Below the pieces are notes generated by a model. It searched no databases, was not told where the DNA came from, and was given only the letters and a program-made list of their open reading frames with translations. A stretch of DNA of 16,046 nt from Spirogloea muscicola (Eukaryota > Streptophyta > Zygnematophyceae > Spirogloeales > Spirogloeaceae): positions 571,161-587,206 of the forward strand of contig WELB01000084.1 in assembly GCA_009602725.1 (NCBI GenBank). The letters run 5' to 3'. Below, piece by piece: positions 1 to 12,100 of this stretch. Both the position numbers and the translations under genes were made by a program. Within the stretch, counting starts at the first letter, position 1. Each line of letters starts with the position of its first letter.

Positions 1-9
1 AAACCCTAA
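1..9. promoter_or_regulatory. Telobox AAACCCTAA
   Basis: One plant-type telomeric unit followed by TCCTACA and a (GCC)n tract. In plants such single teloboxes lie in promoters and leaders of housekeeping genes. Only one unit is visible, cut by the window edge, so the call is weak. Confidence 0.4.
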
Positions 10-556
10 TCCTACACGCCGCCGCCGCCGCCGCCGCCGTCGGCGCCGCCGCGGGCGTCGCCGCGGAGGGCGCGCGTGCGGGCGATGTCGGCAAGTCAAC
101 GAGAGTCGCGCACGATTTAGGCCAGCAAGTCAGCGCTTGTAGGAAGAGCGTCGTTGACCTGCACTGGGCGTTGGCGCAGACCATCCGTCAGCGGCAGCAC
201 CTACGTCCTTTCCGGTAGCCACTTGCACTCGAGCAAGGGGGCGAGGGTGCCAGCCCTTTTGCCCGGCCTCAACGCCGCCGGTTCGCTCGCCCAAGTCTTC
301 CGCATGCGCCTGGCGGTATCGCTTCAACGCTCCCTTGCCCACGCCGTCCACACGCGAGCAGGCCGTGCTATGGCCGCCGCCTCTGGGTCTCGGCGGAGTG
401 CCTCTTTCCCTGGCAGCGAGCTACTCAGACCCGATATTGCTCACTCGTGGGTACTGAGCTTCCCTCTGCACCGTCTATGTGATTTGCAGTGTTTTGTAGT
501 GTAGTCCTTTTTCCGGCTCCTCTTTCTCTGGCTTTGGACATTGTCCATTCATTTTT

Positions 557-743
557 GGGCTGGCTTTGCCAGCCCCTCTTCCGCATGGGCGAGCACTTTC
601 TTACATTTCAGACCTTCTGCAATCCTTTGGGCTGGCCTCTCACAGCCATCGCCTTGCATTCCAAGAGCTGTTTCTGCTTCGGAAGAGCTTGCATTGGCAA
701 TGTATCTCTGGACAATTCCTTGTCTGGCTGGCCTTTGACAGCC
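557..743. repeat. Three dispersed GGCTGG...CAGCC hairpin motifs
   Basis: GGGCTGGC-TTT-GCCAGCCC (557-575) is a perfect 8-bp hairpin. Related, weaker versions lie at 629-647 and 726-743, each GGCTGGCCT..CAGCC. Short runs near the second and third (GGAAGAGCTT at 680-689 and 756-765) are also shared. They look like decayed copies of one unit in the OXP1 3' flank. Confidence 0.55.
601..605 (-). terminator. Possible polyadenylation signal TGTAA for OXP1
   Basis: The minus strand reads TGTAA, the chlorophyte polyadenylation signal, about 590 nt after the OXP1 stop. I saw no other between stop and window edge. A five-base match is weak, and the implied 3' UTR is long. Confidence 0.25.
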
Positions 744-1196
744 GTAACCCCCCTAGGAAGAGCTTATTTGTATTCCTCTCAACGGAGTCATTTTAAGCTC
801 CTGCTTTGCCAGGCTGATGAAGAAAGGTTAGGGTCTGGTTATGAGATCGAAAGGAATAGCAATAACTCAGCTGGTGACGCCAAACACTACAAACGAGCGC
901 CCACCCTGTCATACTTCGTAAGCTGTTGCACCTGTAGCCAGACCTGCCACCACTGCCGCCAAAGCCACCACATGGTCCGTCGAAGCCCCATTTTGTAGCA
1001 GGCAACCACTTGAAAGGCGCGAATATCTCGTCCCATATCCCTTAAGGGGTCCGAGAATGTCAATCAAAACTACTGTGCTTCCACCAAGCTTTCTAGTGTG
1101 AAACAGCAGCTTGAGGGTCTGCCTTTGCCTGCCTTTCCTTGAGCAGGGCGATGCTGCACATCTGGCAAAGGGAAGCTCTTGACTTGCATTCAAAAA

Positions 1197-3161
1197 TCAG
1201 GGTTCTACCCCATATCCACCTCCACCAGGCGTAAGGAGGTGGAGCGACTCCCCGGCCGCCACCTGGAACGAGCTCTTGCCTGCAGGAAAATGCAAGCTCC
1301 AAAGTCACGTACGATGCGTGTCCAAGACTTGACATTACTTTTGCAGGTCAGATTCTATTTGCCAGCTACTGTGCTGCAGCCTTTGGCATCAAGAGAAGGA
1401 GGAGGAGGACGAGGAGGAGGAAGTTGAGTTTGGCTGGCAAGGTCTGAGACTGCGAGGTAGACGTGGAGGTGGTTGCAATGGGTTCTTTGCCTGCAGGATG
1501 ACTCACCTCCGAGGTAGAGTCGTCGGCCATCCGCTTTAATGAGCATATTGACGCCACATTTGCCACTGGCCCCGCCAGCCAATCCGTGGGGTGCATGCAC
1601 TCGCCTCTCTGAAAGGATGCTGACCTGCACACAGAAACAGGGCAAGCAGTATCCTCTTTCCATATGCTTCTCCATGGACTGGATTGACACTTGAAGGTCC
1701 TGAAATTGTGATCAGGACTCTCAGGAAGGCTCACGAGTCTTGCATTGACTAGATTGGAGGCAGATATAAAATTGTGAGGGCAGCGCATTACAGTCACGGG
1801 CTTGCGAAATTGTATTTCACGAGTGATGCCTTCGCCGCCACGGAAAGCACCAGCACCCCCGCTGCCAGTGCGGAGCTCGAATCGCCTGAGAAGCACCTGA
1901 GAGGATGTACATTGTCAATTACAGGTCAATAGGTCATCGCCACCCAATGACAAAGTGAAGTGAAAGGGAGCTGTCTGCCGAGCACTTCAAATGCACTTCC
2001 AAGCATTGAATGAGGACCAGATCAACACATAGCCAAAGATAATGGATGGAGACAATACTGGGTATCTGCGCTCAAGGATCTCCGGGTCGGTGATCCGCGT
2101 GTTGGTCATGTGACATTGGACTCCCGAGCTGCCATGCCACGATGACCCTGCTCCACAACCACCCCCAATGGTCTCGTAGTAGCCAAATGTATCATCCCCA
2201 AATGTCAGGTTGTTCATGCATCTGCCAGAGGAGGCAGGACTCTTGCATGAGATGGTCTCCATCGAGCTCTGCCAACAAGTTGTTAAGTATGTAGTCAAGA
2301 TCCATAATGCATCAGTACTAGGACAGTGATGAATATGTAAGTCCTACCCTTGAGAGCAGGCGCACGCCTGGAAAGCGGAGAGAACGACATCGGTAATGCG
2401 CTGCGAAGTCAGCACATTGCCTCCAACCACAGCTGCATCCTCATATGGCGCCAACAGCGAGCCGTCGGGAATTGTTATCCGTACAGGGGCCAAGCAGCCC
2501 TGATTCAAGGGGATGTCCATCTCCACCTGCACAGCAAGTCTCCATCACATGTTTCTTATCCCTTCCCTCACTCCAATGCTGAAGAGGGTTCATTGTGTAC
2601 AAAGTTGGCTGGCCAAAGTGGAAGGGTCTAAGACAGGAGGCATCTCTTTCCATTCCAGCCAGCATACATACACCCCAAGGTGGGGCAAAGGCTGCTCACA
2701 AGGCAGCGGACGCAGTAGATGATGGCGGCCGACGTTACTGCTCGAGGTGCATTCCAATTTCCAAGAACCTGCGCCGTGCGTGAAAAACAAGTTGCACTCT
2801 GATCCGCAGACCACCATCTAACTACGACCAAGAAGCTGTTGCGGACGACTGAGCTTTCATAGCATGGTGTTTGCTGCAGTGACATGAAGACCTTATTGAC
2901 TGTGCGAGTGTGAACAAGAGTGGGCATGAGTACCTGGAGTCCTGTGCCGGTGAAGTCAAAGTGAGCTTCCCCAGCTTCTTCGTCAATAGACAGAGTGAGA
3001 GTGATCGGAGAGCCATCGTCCATGTACTCTGTGGCGCTGACTGTGGTCAAGCTGCTGGCGCTGTTGCTAGCCACGTCCTCATTACTATCCTGACTGTTTA
3101 ACCCCTTCAATCGTCTGGCCATGTCCTTCAGCATACCTCGTACAGCCTCCTCTGCATTGGC
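1197..3161 (-). other. OXP1: OXP1 exons 31-37 (C-terminal hydantoinase B) and stop
   Basis: Exons: 31, 2934-3161; 32, 2700-2768; 33, 2348-2526; 34, 2059-2221; 35, 1792-1896; 36, 1507-1624; 37, 1197-1279. They encode residues 973-1286: [22 protein letters not shown] and HFDFTGTG in exon 31, [13 protein letters not shown] in exon 32, [12 protein letters not shown] and [17 protein letters not shown] in exon 33, [19 protein letters not shown] in exon 34, [17 protein letters not shown] in exon 36 and [13 protein letters not shown] plus TGA in exon 37. The intron between exons 31 and 32 is open and a multiple of three. The intron before exon 37 contains a (GGA)n-rich purine tract on the plus strand (about 1391-1424), so its RNA is pyrimidine-rich. 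Confidence 0.93.
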
Positions 3162-6100
3162 CTGCTCAGAGTATCGAGGCAAAGTGTGACGATTGGTAGT
3201 GTGACAATTGGTAGATGCTTTAAAACTTAGACGTGGTCCAGTTGCAAACCCAAATTCCTCAACCAACTTCATCACATGCCTCTCTGACATGATTGAACTC
3301 CACTCTGATGCTACACTTTAGAATGGCTGTTGGCGAATGGCTTTCCTGATGTTTGAGACAGATAAGATACAGAGTGGTAACACCTAGCACCTGCACATGA
3401 TGCATGTACGCTTGGACAACATCTAACCCATACTCCTCAATAAGCTCCGCAATCAAGGAGATGCCTCTTTGGTTGGCCGCCACCTAGTGAAGTGAAAGAG
3501 TCATCAGTCAAGTTGCATACTCACAGGCTACCTGTCTGCTTGTGAATGATGGCAGCTGATTGCGAATGCTGTCACCTGAGAAGTTTAGGGGTTGGATGCT
3601 TTAAGGGGCATGTACAAAGACGTAGACATAAAATTAGGTACACAGAAACATTGACATCTTGACAGCAATACGCCTCCTGTCACTTCCTCTCTATGTCTCT
3701 TCCTCTTCTTACATAGGATTCAAAGAAGCAGCACAATCCCGTGGTTCTGAAGTGCACCTTGGCAAAGTACCTGAGCCTGCAGGTCAGACATGTTGTCCTC
3801 GACTCGACGAGATCCTGGTATATCAAATAAGTTGCGATTTACAGGTGGCTTCCTCTCAGTAAGTATTCTCCTCATCTCCTCCTCCTGGAAAATGCAAATT
3901 GGCTACCTTGATGATATCCAGGGTATCACATGAAATGCAAGCCCACTTTGGCGTGCACAATGCCAAGGGAATGCAGGGTGCACATGCTCAGATGTCGATT
4001 TCAGCAGAGCAGGCAGGAAAGCCCTTACAGAAGCTAGTAGTAAATGCCAAGCTAATGTGGGCAAGCACTTTGAGAGTGCATTCCATCCCTAGTGCTGCTG
4101 CTAGTGATGCTTATACAGAAAGCGACACATGTGATACAGCAGTGACTGTTGGACATGCCATGAAGCCCCTCGAGGTTGTGATAGACAACAGTGTAAGTAG
4201 AAGGCTTACCTGGAAGACACCATTCTGGACGAGCTTGAAGCTTTTGATGGCTGCCCCTTCCTCATAGATGCTCTGTGAGAAAGGGGGCATGCTGTTTCAC
4301 ACCATTGCAATCATGTCAAATTTTGACGTCTTGGCTGTTGTCTTCTCCACCATAGACTCTTGACATCTCAAGGCAAAACCCCAATATCAAAGTCATGTAC
4401 TGCCAAGACAACTGTTGAAGGAATTGTACCTGCCTGGAGTGACACCACCGATATCAGCATGATGGCCTCGGCAGGCAACAAGGAAAACAATCTGGCCTTT
4501 GTCAAAGACCTGCACGGTCACGTGAGCACAGGAATGTCTCCACATGTCTTCATTCTGAAATCGACGCCAGTAGAAGGGCCAGAACCTGAAACTTTGCCAT
4601 CTGATACGCCTATGACATGTAGCTAAGCCATAGTTGTGTAATCATGAATCAGACTGAAAGACAATCTGGCAAATATCTGCAAAATTCTGTGCAATTCCAG
4701 AAACATACTCCAAGGAATGAACACTGTGAAGACAATTGCACATGTGCAAGAGCTTGGCAAGTAGCCAAGTATGAGACACCTCAGTAGCCGCTTACGCACT
4801 GGAGTAATCACTGTGATGTCAGGAAGGTGACTGCCCCCTGCTGCAGGATGATTTCCAACGAGCACGTCACCATCTTGGAGGTCAGAACCCCTGAATGCCA
4901 CCAGATTGGGTAATGTACCTCTACTTATTGAAATTCATTTGGTCTGATAGAGATAAGCCAAAGATGAACAAGCGAAATGAGCTCCTCCAATTACACACCG
5001 GCTAATGCAGAGGCTGTAAGGCCCTCATTACATTCAAACCGAGAAAGTCCGTAGCAAAGCTCTGTAGACCCTTCTTTGTAAGAAAGCAATGGGAGCAGAC
5101 AGGCCTTCCATTACCAGTGGGCCAGCTGCCAGCGAATGGTTGTCGACATGGCGCCAAGATGTACTGGAACATGTGGCGCATTTGCAACCAGGCCCCCATC
5201 GGGACTGAAAAGTGCACAAGAGAAGTCTAATCTCTCCTGCCGCACCAAATCCGTCATGAGAGCTGAAGCCTTAGAGCAATGCCCTGAGGCTGACTCAGCA
5301 TAACAATCTAGATACATTGTCAGCAGACAGGATTTATTCGCTGACAGCGGAGCTGCAGATGGCTGCACTAAGCATACACTACTCCCAGAGAAGGGACCAA
5401 TACATCAGAAGACATAGGGTGTGCTGCTGACTTTGATATTTGTGGAGATTGAAGTCCTTTGCAGTGTGCGGCCCATCTGCTCAGCAATGCCCATGAATCG
5501 GTTGCCAAAGATAGAAAGCTGCACAACATCAAGCTCAGGCCCCACTCTTCTCGCTGAGGCACAGACAACGATGAATGTTAGCTAGTGTTCACACAACAAT
5601 AACAGAACTCCACAGGCATTGTTCTTGCAGCAGAAATTACAACCACCCTTTGAAGGGCTTCAGCTCAAGACATGCATTGCAGTACTGTATGTTGATGAAG
5701 CAGGTTGACTGCAACCATAGCCACTGAGTGATACAGGCTGTGATAGCACGACTCCAGCACTACTAAAGAAGTCCATCGTCTCTCCTTCTCAGGCTTTTGT
5801 TCAGTATATATTCTTATTCAACTCTCGTACCTGCTTCAGAAGTATCTGTAGCTGAATCCACATCAATCCAGATGTTACCGTATGTTGTGATCCTAGCAGA
5901 ACATTGCGGCTCCACAATTACCTGATTTGTTCAGAGGACTTGGGAGGTCAGCAGCACTTAGGATAGGTCATATTGAAATTGGAATACCGTCTGTTACCAT
6001 GTAAACAGTAGACCTAGCAACAAATTGGTTCATAATGCACCTTGGAGGTTCCTAGTGATGAAGCCACAACCCCGTTATGCACATACTCATACCACCCACC

Positions 6101-9100
6101 AACCCCAGCAAGTGGTGAAGGGGTTCTAGATAAAGCAGTGCTGTCTCTAATAGGTCAGAATTGCAAGGGCTCTCACCGTGCTGGTGCCATTCATGATGAC
6201 AGCAGGCCCCGATATCCTGTGACCAGCTTTCAGTGTGTCCAGTACATAGACCTGAAGGCAGGACTCTAAGTACGTCACTAAGGAATTCTCACAGAATCAA
6301 GTGCAGTTGAGATCGTCGTACAACAAGAAATGGCAGATAGTGAGTGGCAGCAAGTAGCAGTGGAATCAAATGTCAAGGACGACGTGCAAATGAAGGTGGG
6401 TGTGGACATACAGGTGACTGATGCCAAGATCCGAGGAAATAGCACGAGGCTGTATTTGCTTCTGCCTTGGGAGGGCCATCCTCCTGAGCGACTTGTATTT
6501 GCCTGCTTCAAGGTTGTGTCAGGACTATTTCACGAGTACCTAGGTGTACAGCAGCTACGTTTTTGGTTACTGTATACTTTTGAGAGATGCTCAACCCTTG
6601 ACCATATCAGCTCCTATGGAGTACAGGACAATGTGCCATTGCACCCTGTAAGGAAGTCTGCTATGACGAGCTTGCACTACAGAAACAGGGACGCACTTCA
6701 GAAGGTCGGTTTTGCCAACGCCATGTATGCGAATGTCGTCTATCATGATGTCTCGTCCTTGGAGCTTAAAACCATACCTAGAAGCAGCAAAGGATCAGCA
6801 TTTGAGGATGATGTCTCGTCCTAGTAACTCACAACCATACCAAGAAGCAGCAAGGCATCAGTAATGTGAGGGGAAAAGGCAATCCAGTGACGTATTTGTT
6901 ATCTCGCTTGCAACCCAACTGGATGCCAAAGCCTGTGCAATCAAACAATTTGCTGAAAAATGCCAACATACTCCTTGCGGAATTGCTCTTCAAACTCTCT
7001 AACATAATCGCCACTGCCATCCTTTGGTGGTGCAGTCATTACAGCCGTGTCTGTGCCCTGTGAATGTGGACCACCGGAATATCACACTCCAGAAGCTTGC
7101 AGATCTCACGTATAAGTGATAGGACTTGCAAGCTTGACCATCCAGTGCTCTGGTACTATTGCCTTCTCTCGAAATTCAATCTAAAAAGCTCAATACTTAC
7201 ATCATATCGCATATTCAGAAGCATCTCCAGATTCATCTGGTCCTTTTGAAAGCCCTGCAAGCAGCACCTCATTTCAGTTCCCCTCTCAGGCCGCAGATCC
7301 CAGAGCGAACATCCTTAAGTAGGCCTACGAAATAACTCTGCGCTGGAGTTGTGCATGTGCATGCTTGGCAATTGCTTGGGCAAAGATCTCAAAACTTCCA
7401 TAGTCCAGCCTAAAATCACGATGCAGGCTGTGAAGCATGCCCCCTTGCCTTGTTCTTCTCAATGAGTTCATGAGGACGGTGTACTCAAAAAAAGGAAAAT
7501 GCTCAACATACACAAAGTGGAACGCAGAAGAGCAGGACATGCCTGTCTAGCTAGCTCCTCAAACACTCGTTTGCGCAGTGGTTCTGCTTGGGCTTCAATC
7601 TCAATAGCAGGAGTGTTGCGAGCCGACAAGCAGCAGGCTGACTGCGCCTCACACACAACATCAGCCAGGCCCATACCATAAGCACTCAATATCCCACAGA
7701 ACTTGTGTACTAGCACACCCCCTGCGCACACCACAAGAGCAGATGTGTGACGCACTGTTCCAAGACAACCATCATGTCTGCAAGGGTTGTGCCTCAGGCA
7801 ACGGCAGTGGCTTCTATTTCAAGCAAGCCAGCCAACAGCACATACATTAGGTATTGAGCACTGACTTGACCCGACATGAACAATTGATGAAGGTAAGGAC
7901 TCACGTATACGTAAAGCTCGAGCAACAGAGCAACCGTGCTGAGGTCCGGCCCCTCCAAAGCACGCAAGAACATGCGAGCTAGTCTCATGCCCCTTCATCT
8001 CTGTCAGCTGCCATTGCAACAAGACAGCTTCAGCTCTTGTATTACTGACTGCTGCTCTTAATTTCATATGAATGCACCACCTTGCACCACTCTGTAAGAC
8101 GTCCTTGATTGCCGCAATGAAAATTTGGGGCGTGGTGCGGCCATCCAAACAGGAAGAGATGTGTACAAAAAAGTTGGAATGAAGGGAAGGACTCGCTTAC
8201 CACCATAAGAGCCTAATGAGTGACCTACCATACGAAGCACAAGCACATGTATGATACTGTCACTAGGCAGCAAGCTCCTAAAACCATGAACTCTTCTGCT
8301 TAAGGGTCTCAGTGACTTGCCTGGCGTATAGGCCTGCACATGGCCTCATCTGCTACTTGCAGGAAACCCAGGGCAACCTCCTCCACGGTCATGTCTTTCG
8401 CTATTGGGTCAACCATCTCCCTGAGTATTAGTATGTGGGCACGCAGAAGCTTGTTCAGAGCTCAATGTGCCAAACCCTTACAACTGTGATGATGCAGCCA
8501 GGGACTCACAAGAAGGATCTTGGCTTTGACGATACAGGTTGATCTCTTGCGCCAAAGTATCGAATGCTGCTCGAGTGGCTTCGACGTCCAAAGGCTCGTC
8601 CTCCTATCAGAGGTGGCCTATGAGTGCAGGTGCATCTTGACCTTGAGCACAGCACTGTGCAGAATAGGACGCTACATAGAACTGTTATGCATAGAGGATA
8701 AAGTAGAGCTATCACAGGAAGTGCATGGGTGTGATGTCATTATGAGCAGCTTTCTGTGGTTCTTGGCCTGGTTGCGTGACCTACATTTGGGCCAAAAATG
8801 TGAGGAAAGTAAGAAGGAAGAATCCTTCCAAGAAGCAGATTAGCATCAGTCACTGCAAGTTGGCCTCCTTTCCGGTAACATACTGGACCTGGATGTGCAC
8901 TCACACTTTCTGGTCCGACCTGTCAAGCTAGTCAGGAAGTGTTAGGCTCTCACACTTCCCTGACATGCTGCACTCTGAACACAATTATGCTACTCTTGCA
9001 ATTAGTGTGCATGGTCAATGAACCTGAGGCTGCTTGGTCAACCAGAGAAACCTTGCAGCCACACCTTGCAGTCACGCCTTGCAAGTAAACTTCATACTGT

Positions 9101-12100
9101 TGCTGTTGCAGCATCAGCTCATCAAAGGCGCAAGGATGTAGGAGCATTACTGCACCTTAAACACTCCTGCCCGAAATTTCAGCTTAGATCCTCCTCCAGC
9201 AGCAACAGTATTGATATCCAACTGGGGAGCCTGAATAGCTACTCCTGCAGTATGCGTCTCCACTACCTATAAGAAGAGCCATGCTCATTTAATGTGTACA
9301 TGCGGTAAACGTCATCCTCGATCACACGAGTTGCCGCATGCAGATACTACTTGAGAAAGATTGTTGCACCATGCGCACCGTGCTTAGCACTTCGTATAAC
9401 ATGCCAAGACTCAGAATTTCTAGAAGTAAGGACTTCTGCAGGGCATACTCTTGCTTTTCTATGCATACCTGTTCAAAAGTTCCAGCATAGCGGCTCACAT
9501 CTGTGCTTGTCCCACCCATATCAAAGCCTATGACCTGCTCAAGAAGACATGCTTCAGATGTAAATTGTTCTCAACCAATGGCACGGGGTCACTGCCGCAA
9601 CAAGTGATGTGTATTATAGCAGCTGTACTGATTGCAAAAGCAAGCCCTTGAAGAAGATATGAGTCTGTGCCACAGCTCCACAAGGACTACAGTCGTACTT
9701 TGAGATTTTAATGGACTTACAGGTTGCTTTGTCTCTACATTGAACGTTGTAAGGGCAAAGCCAACAACACCTCCAGCTGGTCCTGAGAGAATGGCCTGCA
9801 ATGGCAGCTATGCAGGTAAATGCCTAAAATTCTTCAAAGCACTCATCCAAAGATACGGCCATGTGACTGGCAATACTTTGACCACTTATACCATGCATAG
9901 TCAGCCAGTGCATGACCAACTGCTTCTTGAGTCTGCTAGCCTTGATGAGTCACGGTGCCAATCAAAGAATAGAAAGGGGGCTTGTGTCAAGATTGGAACG
10001 ACCTTGAAACCCGAGAAACGATCAGCAGGCGTGAGTCCTCCATCGGACTGCATGAATTGAACATTAACGTCACACAGCCCTTCGTCGAATCCTGTAAGAG
10101 GCGACGTCCGAGAATTTCAGCTGCAGGAAAGCTGCAGCTGAAGGTGTCACCCTCTGTCACTTCATCTCAAAGAAGACAGTATGGCAAGCTGGGTGTAAGT
10201 CAATCTTGGTGATTATAACCAGTTCTCAAGTTTCCTTGAGTTGGTCGATTTTGGGGCCACTCTAGCTTGTTGAGTGCTCAACAATCCTGCACTTGATGTA
10301 AGACACTGTTCAATTCCAGAAGAAAGGCTCTATCTATTGTCTCTAGTTTTGTGATAGAGCAATTGTAGAGATTGACTATTTGTTGTGATATACCTGCAAG
10401 AAAAGAGGAGGTATATGACCCAATCGCTGGGGTCAGGTAAGCGTCTACGGTGGCAGTGTGCCCACGAGGGACTGCTCGGACCATAGGCATCAATGAAGCA
10501 GACGCAGAGACTTGCTTGAAACCCATGTTCAAGGCCAACTCCACAATAATCTATCAATGTCCCGCCACTGACTTCGTGTTAACAGGAGCCTTGTTCTTTG
10601 AAGATTGCTCCATATACTCAAGTAACAGGTCAGCATGCATAGGGCAGTCATAGCCTGTTGCAACACGCTTACAAGGGCTTCAACAAGTTGTGCAGGACAT
10701 AGACTCTGTTTTTTTCTGGGCTGAGCAAAGTAATGTATACCTGTTCATGTACGGGGTATAGGTAAGAGTGTACGAGCACAACAGCAAGACTGGTCACGCC
10801 CTTGTCAAGGAGGTTCTGCACAACGAAACACGGAAAGCTGGCCTTCACAGAATCAGCTACGTGCAACCCACTCGCTCAATAAGTAGCACATTGCAGAAAG
10901 CCTGAAGCTGGTATGCTTGCCTGCAAAGCTGGCCGCAAGGCATCGGGGTACAAGGGCTTCTCAATCTCCACCCACTCGCCCGACGAAGTCTGGACCTTGT
11001 GCAGGCCTTCTTCTCCCTTGCCTGCTCCTTTCACGCCTTCGCGCCCTTCCTCTTCGCCATCCTGACAAAGCAGGATTCGTTCGTCGACTTCCACAACCTC
11101 CTCATACCTGGCCACATCGTCTGAACTCACTGAGAATCTCTGGCTGCATGAGGGCTGCTCACTTCCGACCAATGTCATATTTCCTCGACATCTACATGAA
11201 GTTGTTGTCATCTGGGATACTCCACACTTGCTTGTCATCTGGGATACGCCACACTTGCTTAAGAGTCCTCCGCAAGGCCTGTCTAATGCACAGCTTTCTC
11301 CCAGGCACTTCTGACTTGCTTGAGCTTACAGAGCTGAGCAAGATACAAGGGCTGAGAAAGGAGAGTCTGCTGCCATCGGACTGCTGTGATGGCCAGCTTG
11401 GTGCCTGTATAGGAAGGAATTCTGAGGTGCTCTGCAAGCAGGATGCCCAGGAGCCTTATGAAGGTGTTGGTTTGCGCACTTTCGAGACTTACAAAGGGGT
11501 TGGCTTGCGCACTTTCAAGTCGAAGATGTCAGGGCGTGCCTGGTTGCCAATTGCCAGAAGGTCCTTGAAGCCCTGCACTTGCACAAGTTTGACAAAACTT
11601 AGACAAAGGCTGAGTAGATCCTAAAACCTCAGTGCTGCAGGCCCAGAGGCCCACCTTTGTGACACAAAGGGCTGTGCGTTCGCCCCTGCGCTCCAGCAGA
11701 GCATTGGTGGCAACCGTGGTTCCTGAGGCAGGTGAATGTGCAAGGTACAGCTACTGCTATTTAGAGGAGGCGAATTGCTTTCAGTTAGGAGCTAAGCCTC
11801 ACCTCATTAAGAGTACCTGAACTTGAAGCAATGATAGAGAAAGCTATAAGCTACTGCATTAGTCATGTGGACTGATATTGCTGAGGAGTAGGTAGTGAAA
11901 GACGGGAGACTGCCAGGCATTCGGGGTTGGCACAAAGAAGAAGTTCCTGTTACATAATTTTGTAACAGGAACACATACTACATTCCTGGGAATAACACTC
12001 CAAGTGGCAGCTATGTGAAGGAGAAGACATACCCATGCGGATCCACTCAATCCTGGCAGTGGGAAGCTTGCAGTCGCGAGGAATTGTGTCTCCAGTCTCC

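Larger units (their letters stand above)
1..1196. other. OXP1 3' flank and GC-rich left end; no gene found
   Basis: No stretch on either strand matches a protein I recognise, and the longest open frame (169 codons, 489-998 plus) has a composition unlike either gene here. Positions 1-370 are strongly GC-rich with a (GCC)7 tract at about 18-38; 370-1196 is less GC-rich and holds the hairpin motifs and a 10-bp palindrome CCCTTAAGGG (1039-1048). The GC-rich end resembles the promoter side of OXP1 and the 5' end of RPN12, so it may belong to a third minus-strand gene starting left of the window. Confidence 0.5.

Noticed and set aside
1-20. Chromosome end suggested by AAACCCTAA at the first base
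   Set aside because: Only one telomeric unit is present before unrelated GC-rich sequence; a telobox is simpler.
3899-4267. Plus-strand open frame of 122 codons
   Set aside because: It spans intron 28 and part of exon 28 of OXP1 antisense; no recognisable protein. The other plus-strand frames within 1197-12652 were dismissed likewise.
6968-6970. Exon 19 ending after TAT with donor GTTGGC
   Set aside because: The next exon would run into a TAA. Ending at 6972 with donor GTATGT restores EYGFKLQ.
8421-8460. Exon 15 starting at 8420 or 8460
   Set aside because: 8420 breaks the frame; 8460 keeps it but inserts 20 residues absent from the family. The acceptor at 8401 keeps both frame and length.
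10917-11624. Plus-strand open frame of 235 codons, the longest in the window
   Set aside because: It lies antisense to OXP1 exons 5 and 6 and intron 5, includes the 27-bp and 33-bp repeats, and resembles no known protein.
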